Below, one piece after another: positions 26,083 through 33,434 of a stretch of 64,000 nt of DNA. Numbering within the stretch: position 1 is the stretch's first letter; the number at the start of each line of letters is the position of its first letter. Under the pieces are notes generated by a model. That model was not told where the DNA came from. It did no database searches and saw nothing but the letters and a program-made list of their open reading frames with translations. A program made the translations under genes and the position numbers. The stretch is from Ravibacter sp037191015 (lineage in GTDB: Bacteria > Bacteroidota > Bacteroidia > Cytophagales > Spirosomataceae): contig JBBCKD010000015.1 in the NCBI GenBank assembly GCA_037191015.1, forward strand, positions 496,001 to 560,000, in the 5' to 3' direction.

Positions 26083-26118
26083 CCTACCGGAACCGGCGCA
26101 TGCGCCGGTTCCGGTAGG
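26083..26118. repeat. Perfect 36-base palindrome
   Basis: Two 18-base arms meet without spacer: the sequence from 26083 to 26100 is the exact reverse complement of 26101 to 26118. It is GC-rich (CCTACCGGAACC at the left end) and lies 58 bases past the stop of the Gfo/Idh gene and 88 bases before the TIM-barrel start. No T tract follows on either strand. Confidence 0.85.
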
Positions 26119-26176
26119 TGCCTGACGAGTGTTCCGTGTCAGAGCTTGTGTCGGTAGGTATAACAGAAGCGGCATC

Positions 26177-27295
26177 TCAGGCGCTGAAGTCCGGGATGTT
26201 CACTCTGATTCCGCCGTTCATGGCCGATTCGTGGGCACAGATCCCGGCGCAGGTGTAGTTGGCAGCCAGGGCGGCGTCTACTGCAGAATCCCGGCCTTCC
26301 ACGATCGCGGCCACAAATTCCTGGACCAGGTGCGGATGAGATCCTCCGTGGCCGGCTCCCTGCAGGAAAGAAACGTGGTTGGGGTCGTCAATTTTTTCTC
26401 TTTTCGTAAAATGCTTGATAGGCTCGATCAGCAGCTCGTCGGTATCAGGCACATCAATCCGTTCTGCATTTTCCCCGCCGTCGAAAATAACATGATGCTC
26501 ATCCTGCAGCTGCTCCCACTCAAACGACATTTTAGTCCCGTATACATCGTAGCTTTCGCGGTACTGGCGCACCACATCAAAAAGCGACCTTGTGGCCTCG
26601 GCTACGACATCGGAGTCCCGGAGCGTAAAGGTGGCTGTTTCGACAGCGAAAGGAGAGCCATACCGGCTCGCCAGGTCTTCGGAAAGGCGGCCGGATCCGT
26701 GGCATACCACGGTTTCTGCTATCGTGTTGTTGATACGCAGCAGCGGGGAAATGGCGTGGGTCCCGTTCAGCATAGGCGGGTAGCCTTTCCAGTATTCCGC
26801 CCAGCCTTCCATGCTCATATCCTGGATGTGCGACCCGCGCACAAACTGTATTTTACCCAGCTGACCGGTTTCCGCCAGGTTGAGGCCATAAAGGAATTCT
26901 CGTGTGTACAGTGCCGTTTCCATCATCATGTATACTTTACCGGACCGGCGCTTCGCTTCGACGATCGCCTTGCAATCCTCTACCGTCATGGCCATGGGAA
27001 TCGTGCATGCCGTGTGCTTGCCGGCATTGAGCGAGGCCAGCGTCATTCCGGCATGTTCCGGTACGGGCGTTACGATATGAATAGCGTCAACATCGTCACG
27101 ATGGGGGATATCCTCAAAGCGCTCGAAAACGAGATCGGGGTTCAGATTGTATTTAGCGGACAGCTCTTCCCTTGTTTCTTTGCTTCTTGTACAGATACCT
27201 ACTGCCCCGATATCCGGATGGCTTTGGTAAATGGGGATGAATTCTTTTCCGAATCCCATTCCGACGATGACGACTGTGATTTTCTTTTCACTCAT
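26177..27295 (-). CDS. Cytoplasmic Gfo/Idh/MocA protein lacking the EKP motif
   Basis: 372-residue Gfo/Idh/MocA protein with no signal peptide. The dinucleotide motif is VGMGFG (11-16). The catalytic lysine position reads TIP (98-100) rather than EKP. LNGTHAISPLLRINN recalls the GH109 TH motif, and GHGGSHPH the glycine/histidine loop. It is therefore closer to the GH109-like/ThuB-like part of the family than to inositol dehydrogenases. The ThuA gene directly upstream (63-base gap) makes a ThuA-ThuB-like pair, which in rhizobia handles 3-keto disaccharides. Likely acts on a keto or hydroxyl sugar in the cytoplasm. Confidence 0.8.
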   Translation of the reverse strand: MSEKKITVVIVGMGFGKEFIPIYQSHPDIGAVGICTRSKETREELSAKYNLNPDLVFERFEDIPHRDDVDAIHIVTPVPEHAGMTLASLNAGKHTACTIPMAMTVEDCKAIVEAKRRSGKVYMMMETALYTREFLYGLNLAETGQLGKIQFVRGSHIQDMSMEGWAEYWKGYPPMLNGTHAISPLLRINNTIAETVVCHGSGRLSEDLASRYGSPFAVETATFTLRDSDVVAEATRSLFDVVRQYRESYDVYGTKMSFEWEQLQDEHHVIFDGGENAERIDVPDTDELLIEPIKHFTKREKIDDPNHVSFLQGAGHGGSHPHLVQEFVAAIVEGRDSAVDAALAANYTCAGICAHESAMNGGIRVNIPDFSA

Positions 27296-27358
27296 TTGAT
27301 TATGATTTGATTGATTAAAAGCTGGTTTTGCGTTGGATCCCCGGGCTGCATCCGGAGC

Positions 27359-28099
27359 TTATTTTTTTCCTGCCGTCCATTTTAAAGCATTCCTCAGCAG
27401 CGTTTTGTAAGCCGGAAGCTCATGCGAAGCCGCGTCATGTCCCAGGGCAATGCCGGCAATGCGTGCTTTGGGATGCGCCACGGTGAAAATGTTGGGATAG
27501 GACTCGGCTTTTCCCGGCATCTGAGCCGTAGCCAATACTTCTACTTTTGCGCCATGAGGATCTATTTTGTGGTAATACAATTCGTCTGACAGCGTAAATT
27601 TCGAAGGGACGTTTTTCATAACCGGATGCTTCTTGTTGGTGACCGTTATCTCGAAAGGACCGTATTTGTCATGCCCGTTCGATCCTCCGCCCACTATCTC
27701 TTTGTTGTACTCCGGCCAGTCTTTCCAGTTGTACCAAACCGCTGCGTGAAGCAGGAGGAGCCCTTTACCGCTGTTGAGGAATTCGAAAATTGCTTTCCGG
27801 GTAGCTTCATCGCTGATGGGCTGGTTGTTGCTCAGGATGAGTACGTCGATATGGGGCAGGTGGCCCAGGATCGTAGCCGGATCGTCGGTGTAGGTCACGC
27901 TTGCAAGCCCTTCATTTTCGAGTGTCCTGACATCCTCTCCTTTGTACCACCGGTCGAAATCGTGGGAAGCGCCGCCCCCTACCATCAGGGCTTTAACGGG
28001 CTTTCCTTTTTCGGGATGATGTGAAAATGAGGGCGGCGACAAAAAGACAGTTAGCAGCAGAAGACCGTACGATATCCATCTGGAAGTTGGTTTGAACAT
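27359..28099 (-). CDS. Exported ThuA-like protein
   Basis: 246-residue protein with a signal peptide (ISYGLLLLTVFLSPPSFS) and one ThuA-like domain of the glutamine-amidotransferase-like fold. Typical motifs are KALMVGGGASHDFDRW, LILSNN, GKGLLLLHAAVWYN and HPVMKNVP. In rhizobia ThuA works with the dehydrogenase ThuB in trehalose, maltitol and sucrose use, where 3-keto sugars occur. The signal peptide places this copy outside the cytoplasm, unlike the Gfo/Idh protein encoded next. It follows a much larger gene that itself begins with a ThuA domain. Confidence 0.85.
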   Translation of the reverse strand: MFKPTSRWISYGLLLLTVFLSPPSFSHHPEKGKPVKALMVGGGASHDFDRWYKGEDVRTLENEGLASVTYTDDPATILGHLPHIDVLILSNNQPISDEATRKAIFEFLNSGKGLLLLHAAVWYNWKDWPEYNKEIVGGGSNGHDKYGPFEITVTNKKHPVMKNVPSKFTLSDELYYHKIDPHGAKVEVLATAQMPGKAESYPNIFTVAHPKARIAGIALGHDAASHELPAYKTLLRNALKWTAGKK

Positions 28100-28171
28100 A
28101 CAAAAACAGTTTTAAGTGTATTAATTTAAAGTCATCCAGGTGTGAACTTAGGCAACGCTCCCTGTATTTCA

Positions 28172-31100
28172 CTACTTTTCCACTCTTAAAATTCCGTTCA
28201 TCCCCCTCCAGTGACCGGGGAATGTGCACACATAAGGATAATCCCCGGGGGCCGAAGGCGCCGTGAATTCAAGGCTGGTGCTTTCCCCGGTATTCAGCAG
28301 TTTGGTGGCGTGAAGCACTTCGGGGATAGCGGGTATATAATGCTTGTCGGCTGCTTTCGGGTCTCTCAGCATGTTATCGGCGGCATTGCCTACTTTCTCC
28401 AGAGAACCTGGTTTGATAATCAACAGGTTGTGCGGCATTCCGTCGGGGTTATCGAAAAACAGGGTTACCTTTTCTCCGGCTTTTACCGTAATCAGCTTCT
28501 TGTCGTATTGCATCATATCCAGGACAACGGAAAGGCTGATCGCATTTCCGGCAGGGGAAGCGGCTTTGTCCGTTGAATGGCCTGCTTTCTCTCCTGCAGA
28601 GGGCCTGGTAAGGGTTACTCTGGTGTTCTGGACATTGCCTTTCAAGGGGAACTTACCGCTGTAGGAGGCAATTTTGTCGGCATCATCATAATCCTCGCCT
28701 GACCTGAGCCCGGGCTCCAGGAGTTGGGAAAAAAGGGCATGTGCTTTGGCGTTTCCTGCGGCCTGCCCGTTGATGGTGAGCTCGGTGCGCCCGTCTGCCT
28801 TCAGCGTTGCCAGGATATTGGCAGGGTTGGGGAGCGCGGAAACAGACTGTACCCTGGCCGTTTGACCATGCTGGTTTACCACCCAATGCAGCTTCCCGTT
28901 TTCGACATACAGCGCATAGCCGTTTTCCGCGTTACCTTGCCCCATTACGAAGCCTTCCAGCTCTCCCTTGTCAGAAGGGCTTAAGGTGGTGCTGACCGTA
29001 ATTTCCTTGCGGCTTACATCCGGTGAGAAAGGGAGATTGGTACGGCGCCCTACGGCATATGCTTCATGATCCAGCAGGGCGTCGATTTCTTTTGAAAAGT
29101 TATTGCTTCCCTGTTTCCCGGCTTCCCTGAAACCTTTTTCGTGACGGATCGCCGCGATTCCGAGCGATTTGGACAGCCATTTGTCTTCTTCATTCTGCGT
29201 GTGGCGGGTCGCTTCGAAAACAGCGTTTCCGATTGCGTCGTCCGGCTCAAAGACCGCAAGAGCATTGAAAACTGCCAGCCGGGTATTAAGGTCCGGATCA
29301 TTCAGCAATCCTGCCTTCCGTATTGCTTCGAAGCTTTCCTGAACCGGGGGAAGCGCCATTACTGCCGCCTTCCTGACGCCCGGCGCAGGATGAGAGAGCG
29401 CCCGGACGACCGCTTCCGATGCGTTCTGATCGGATCCGTCGAGAAGTCCCAAACCATGGAGCGACCAGATGGCATGCACGGCAGGGCTGTTGAGGCCGAC
29501 TTCATCTACGGATCTGTCGCTGATAATTTCGATCAGCTCTCCGGCGGCGTTTTTATTCCCGCTTTCCACGAGGAGCCGCTGCGCGGTCATTCTCCAGAAC
29601 ATATTGCTGTGCCTGAGCGAGGCAACCAGCCCGTTTACATCGTTTTTGCTCAGCTTCGGCGCGGGTGTTCCTTTGGTTGGCTTGTAAACAATCCGGTAAA
29701 TCCTTCCGTGGTTGATGTCCCGGAGCGGGCTGATGAACGCGTTGCCCTGCCCGTGCGGCTGTTCGATAAAGGGCAGCACGTATTCCGACGGCGCCTGCCT
29801 GGGCACAAACACGTTGTGCTGGATAATAAAATTGTACCAGTCTGCCACCCATAGTGCTCCGTCAGGGCCGACTGTCGCCTGGACCGGCCCAAACCACTCG
29901 TCCGAGCTGGCAGCCATGTTCCATCCGTCAGATTCTTTGAACCCGGCCCCGTCTTTTTCGATGACGGCATTGTGGATCAGCCGGATGGTAGGCTCGCAGA
30001 TGAAGGCGATGCGGTTCCAGTATTCTTTCGGGAAATCGCGGGCTGTGTAGAGGTGATGGCCGGCGGCGGAGGTAAAGCCGCCCACGACGTCCACCTGCCT
30101 GAAATTCGGGGTGAGCGGATGTGCGTCGTAGTGCCCGTCTATTTTCTGGACCGGCTGTATCCCCGGCTTATCTGTTGCGGGCATTCGCTGCGCATTTTTG
30201 CCCGGCATGGAATAATAGGCGCTGTGGGTGTTGTTGGCCGTGGAAATGAAAACGTTGTTGTCTTCCGAAAAGCCCAGCCCCCAGGTATTGTTGCTGGTGC
30301 CGGCGAGGTATTCGAAGTTGCTCCCGTCGGGGCTGAAGTGATAAACCCCCTGCGGGAAATGGGTTTTCTTCCCATCGATTTTTCCCTGAAAGCCGGAGTA
30401 GCCCGTTACGCCCCAGATCTTGTTGTCAAAACCGTACTGAAGATTGGAGGGGCCCGCATGCGTATCAAATTTACTCCATCCTGACAGGATCTTTTCCCTT
30501 ACATCGGCAACATCGTCGCCATTGGTATCTTTCAGGAAAAGAAAATCCGGGGCCATCGAAACGATGACGCCGCCGTTTGCAAAAACAATGCTGGTAGGGA
30601 TGTTGAGGCTATCTGCGAAAACGGTAAACTTGTCGGCGCGGCCGTCGCCGTCTGTGTCTTCACAGATCTTGATCCGGTCGTTCGAAGCGCCGTCGGTTTC
30701 CTTAAAGGTGTTGGGATAATCGACAGACTCCACGATCCAGAGCCTGCCTCGCTCATCCCAGGCCATTGCAATGGGATTTGTGATGTCGGGTTCTGCCGCG
30801 AACAGCCGGATATCAAAATCGACCGGGATTTGGGTCAGTTTTTTGGAGTCTTCAGGTGAAAGAGCGTCCTGGACTTTGGGTACCAGGTGTCGTTTCGTAT
30901 AGGCTGCTATGGTATCGGCCTGGTAGATGTCCACATCGGGGATGTTGAGCGCTTTTATTTGCTGCCGGACTTTATCGCCCAATGCCCAGACGACGCCGTT
31001 CCGCACGAGGTTCAGGAATTCTATGTTTGTCCACGTAGTGTCTTCGTGGCCGTATGCAGTGTAGAATATCCTGGAATTCCCTTCTTCCCGGATCCATGTG

Positions 31101-31690
31101 TAAGGCTCGCGGTGATCTCCTTCCACACGCTCGCCCAAAACAACGATATCGGGGTTGATATTCTTATGGACATAGGTCTCGTCCCATGTTTCAAACGCTC
31201 CGATGCCCGCCATCACCGGGTGATCCTGATTGATGATGGTATTTTTGAACCTCCCGGTTTTATGCGACTCGAATGCTCCGCCTATTGTTTTGATGTACCA
31301 TTCGGAATTACGGAAACAGCCGCTGGCCGAATGCAGCGGTATCAATCCCTTGCCGCTTTCAACGAAACGCTGAAGGACTCCTTCCTTGTCTTTTGGAAGC
31401 TCGTTATAGTTGGCATAGATGATCAGCCCGTCGTATTTGCTCAGGTTTTCGTCATTGATGGCGTCGAGACTGTTGGCATAGGTCATGTTGATACCACTTC
31501 TGAATAGCTTTATAGAGAGCCAGGGAGCATATTTGTAAGAGTCGTGATGCTTGCTTTTATGTCCTAAAAACAGCACTTCGGCCCGGCGCGCTTCGATTCT
31601 GGAAGCTTTATCAGATACTTTCCGGCTTGTGTTGCAGCCCAGCGTAAACGCCATTGCGAGGGCCACCATGATCAAAACATTTCTCAGCAT
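28172..31690 (-). CDS. Large lipoprotein: ThuA, PVC-type dehydrogenase propeller, HEAT repeats, LamG-like and azurin-type cupredoxin
   Basis: 1172 residues. Lipobox Cys19 (TLGC); ThuA-like domain about 38-240; a six-bladed propeller of the PVC-type membrane-bound dehydrogenase group about 285-670 (PIAMAWDERGRLWIVE, CEDTDGDGRADKF, GPDGALWVADWYN); HEAT-like repeats about 675-880; a concanavalin/LamG-like domain about 895-1025; a C-terminal cupredoxin about 1050-1172. The type 1 copper ligands are complete and azurin-spaced: His1087, Cys1155, His1160 and Met1164. No CxxCH haem site is present, although haem domains are frequent in such fusions. I infer a membrane-anchored periplasmic or surface sugar dehydrogenase that passes electrons to copper. 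Confidence 0.85.
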   Translation of the reverse strand: MLRNVLIMVALAMAFTLGCNTSRKVSDKASRIEARRAEVLFLGHKSKHHDSYKYAPWLSIKLFRSGINMTYANSLDAINDENLSKYDGLIIYANYNELPKDKEGVLQRFVESGKGLIPLHSASGCFRNSEWYIKTIGGAFESHKTGRFKNTIINQDHPVMAGIGAFETWDETYVHKNINPDIVVLGERVEGDHREPYTWIREEGNSRIFYTAYGHEDTTWTNIEFLNLVRNGVVWALGDKVRQQIKALNIPDVDIYQADTIAAYTKRHLVPKVQDALSPEDSKKLTQIPVDFDIRLFAAEPDITNPIAMAWDERGRLWIVESVDYPNTFKETDGASNDRIKICEDTDGDGRADKFTVFADSLNIPTSIVFANGGVIVSMAPDFLFLKDTNGDDVADVREKILSGWSKFDTHAGPSNLQYGFDNKIWGVTGYSGFQGKIDGKKTHFPQGVYHFSPDGSNFEYLAGTSNNTWGLGFSEDNNVFISTANNTHSAYYSMPGKNAQRMPATDKPGIQPVQKIDGHYDAHPLTPNFRQVDVVGGFTSAAGHHLYTARDFPKEYWNRIAFICEPTIRLIHNAVIEKDGAGFKESDGWNMAASSDEWFGPVQATVGPDGALWVADWYNFIIQHNVFVPRQAPSEYVLPFIEQPHGQGNAFISPLRDINHGRIYRIVYKPTKGTPAPKLSKNDVNGLVASLRHSNMFWRMTAQRLLVESGNKNAAGELIEIISDRSVDEVGLNSPAVHAIWSLHGLGLLDGSDQNASEAVVRALSHPAPGVRKAAVMALPPVQESFEAIRKAGLLNDPDLNTRLAVFNALAVFEPDDAIGNAVFEATRHTQNEEDKWLSKSLGIAAIRHEKGFREAGKQGSNNFSKEIDALLDHEAYAVGRRTNLPFSPDVSRKEITVSTTLSPSDKGELEGFVMGQGNAENGYALYVENGKLHWVVNQHGQTARVQSVSALPNPANILATLKADGRTELTINGQAAGNAKAHALFSQLLEPGLRSGEDYDDADKIASYSGKFPLKGNVQNTRVTLTRPSAGEKAGHSTDKAASPAGNAISLSVVLDMMQYDKKLITVKAGEKVTLFFDNPDGMPHNLLIIKPGSLEKVGNAADNMLRDPKAADKHYIPAIPEVLHATKLLNTGESTSLEFTAPSAPGDYPYVCTFPGHWRGMNGILRVEK

Positions 31691-31742
31691 AACGGGTATT
31701 ATATATTTGTAGTTTTTTTTACATTTTCCCGGCAGGTCGGTT

Positions 31743-31777
31743 TCCGGGATACCGGCCGCTTCAGCCGATATCCCGGA
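31743..31777 (-). other. Stem-loop behind susD of module 2
   Basis: TCCGGGATA and TATCCCGGA (31743-31751 and 31769-31777) with an inner CGGC/GCCG pair, 15 bases beyond the susD stop. No T tract follows on the minus strand, so an mRNA-stabilising or processing hairpin between susD and the downstream enzymes is more likely than a terminator. Confidence 0.7.
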
Positions 31778-31792
31778 GCCTGTTACCTCCTG

Positions 31793-33406
31793 CTATTCAT
31801 AGGCCGGGTTCTGGACAAGTTTCGGGTTCGAGTTCAAGGCGATCTGGGGGATGGGGAAAACGGCCCGATATGTTCCGGCGGGCTTATGGGATAGCCAGCT
31901 TTTGGTAGTATACACGCCGAAGCGGATCATGTCTCTTCTGCGGTGCCCTTCCCAGATAAACTCCCATCCCAGTTCGTCCAGCATCCTGCCGAACAGAACC
32001 GGCGACGTATCACCGGGATCCGTAATTTTGTAATTTTCCACATACCCGTATTGATAGCTGCTGTTTTGCGTAAGATCGCCGGCGGAGACAACCGCTTTTG
32101 AAGGGTCGGCGGAGAAAGCCCTCTTTCTTACTTCACTGACTAAAGCAGCCGCTTCCGCGTCTTTTCCGGTCCTGAGCAGGCATTCGGCTTTGATCATCAG
32201 TACCTGCGCATATCTGAAAAACGGGAAATCGTTGCTCAGGCTGCCCTGGGTGGCGGATTTGATTTCAAATTTATTGACGCGGTAGCCTTCGGCTTCTCCC
32301 GTGTAAATGCCGTCCGGCAGCTCTTTGGAGAGCACGATGGGTTTTCCTCCCTGATCGTAGGAGCCGAGAAGCGGCGTAACGCCGTCAGCTGCAAATTGAG
32401 GGCCGGTGTTCCAGTACGCTTTTAATCGCTCGTCTCCGGCCTGGTAGGTTTCGATAAACTGCGTGATGCCTTTGGCAGACCCGGCGCCCCAGGGAGTGGC
32501 GAGCATATTATATTTCGACCTCATGGAGCCATGCATGGAAAACATATGGACGCTGAAGCCGCCCGCCTGGTTTTCATCAAACGGGATAGCAAAAATGATC
32601 TCGGGAGAACCCTGGTTTTCTGTTACAAAGGCGCCTTTGAGGTTGGCTTCCAGCCTGTATTTCCCGGAAGCGATAATGTCGTCGCACTCCCTGATAGCTT
32701 CCGCCCATTTTGTTTCCCCGGCATATACTTCGCTGTTGAGGTATACATTGGCGAGCAAAGTTTTGGCTGCCCATTTATTAAATCTTGCATAATACAAAGG
32801 CGAGCTTTCTTCGCTTAGCGCGGGAATGGCTTCCGTCAGCTCTTTTACCACGAACTGGTATACTTCTTTGCGGGAGGTCTTTTCAGGCAGCTCGTCTGTC
32901 CGGGTCGTGATCAGCGGAACATCTCCGAAATTGTCGACAAGCAGCCAGTAAAAGAAGGCCCTGACCGCCCTGACTTCTCCGATGAGCGACTCTTTGGTAA
33001 CACCGGCAGGAGGCGGTACCTTCCCGCTTTCCAACTGGTCGAGCACCCTGTTGCTGTTGATGACGCCTGCGTAGTAGGTGTTCCACATGTTTGAAAGCTG
33101 GACATTCTCCGAATTCCACGTGTGCAGGTGCATTCTTCTGTAGATGCCGCCGTCGTCCCACCCTGAAGCATTGGCGGGCATCACGATGGCGTCGGAGGTA
33201 GATTCCTGCGCCATATAATAATGGGTATGGGAGATCAGACCGCGCATGTTCGCATAAGTGATCCCAATGGCCTGGTAAGCATTGGTATAGTTATACGATT
33301 CTTCTGTAAGCTCGGAAAATATCCGTTCGTCGAGATTGTTGTCGCAGGATGTCATCAATCCTGCCGCTGCAAAAAAAGCTATATGGAGTTTTATGGATAA
33401 TCTCAT
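31793..33406 (-). CDS. SusD/RagB family glycan-binding lipoprotein
   Basis: 537-residue outer-membrane lipoprotein with lipobox Cys21 (GLMTSCDNN). SusD landmarks include GEVRAVRAFFYWLLVDNFGD, the helical TPR-like core, and the C-terminal GWEFIWEGHRRRDMIRFG and FPIPQIALN motifs. It pairs with the SusC protein encoded 28 bases upstream. Co-transcribed ThuA, GH43 and GH5-like genes suggest a plant-derived glycan. Regulated with susC by the sigma/anti-sigma pair, if the operon model is right. Confidence 0.95.
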   Translation of the reverse strand: MRLSIKLHIAFFAAAGLMTSCDNNLDERIFSELTEESYNYTNAYQAIGITYANMRGLISHTHYYMAQESTSDAIVMPANASGWDDGGIYRRMHLHTWNSENVQLSNMWNTYYAGVINSNRVLDQLESGKVPPPAGVTKESLIGEVRAVRAFFYWLLVDNFGDVPLITTRTDELPEKTSRKEVYQFVVKELTEAIPALSEESSPLYYARFNKWAAKTLLANVYLNSEVYAGETKWAEAIRECDDIIASGKYRLEANLKGAFVTENQGSPEIIFAIPFDENQAGGFSVHMFSMHGSMRSKYNMLATPWGAGSAKGITQFIETYQAGDERLKAYWNTGPQFAADGVTPLLGSYDQGGKPIVLSKELPDGIYTGEAEGYRVNKFEIKSATQGSLSNDFPFFRYAQVLMIKAECLLRTGKDAEAAALVSEVRKRAFSADPSKAVVSAGDLTQNSSYQYGYVENYKITDPGDTSPVLFGRMLDELGWEFIWEGHRRRDMIRFGVYTTKSWLSHKPAGTYRAVFPIPQIALNSNPKLVQNPAYE

Positions 33407-33434
33407 GGGATTTTCTGTTTACCTGTCGGGTGTT

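Noticed and set aside
26129..27310. Long plus-strand open frame of 393 codons opposite the Gfo/Idh gene
   Set aside because: It mirrors the Gfo/Idh coding region on the other strand, is rich in arginine, histidine and cysteine without any domain, and the minus-strand protein is clearly real.
29682..29691. Further copy of TTGTAAACAA
   Set aside because: It lies deep inside the coding region of the ThuA-propeller protein, far from any promoter; most likely chance.
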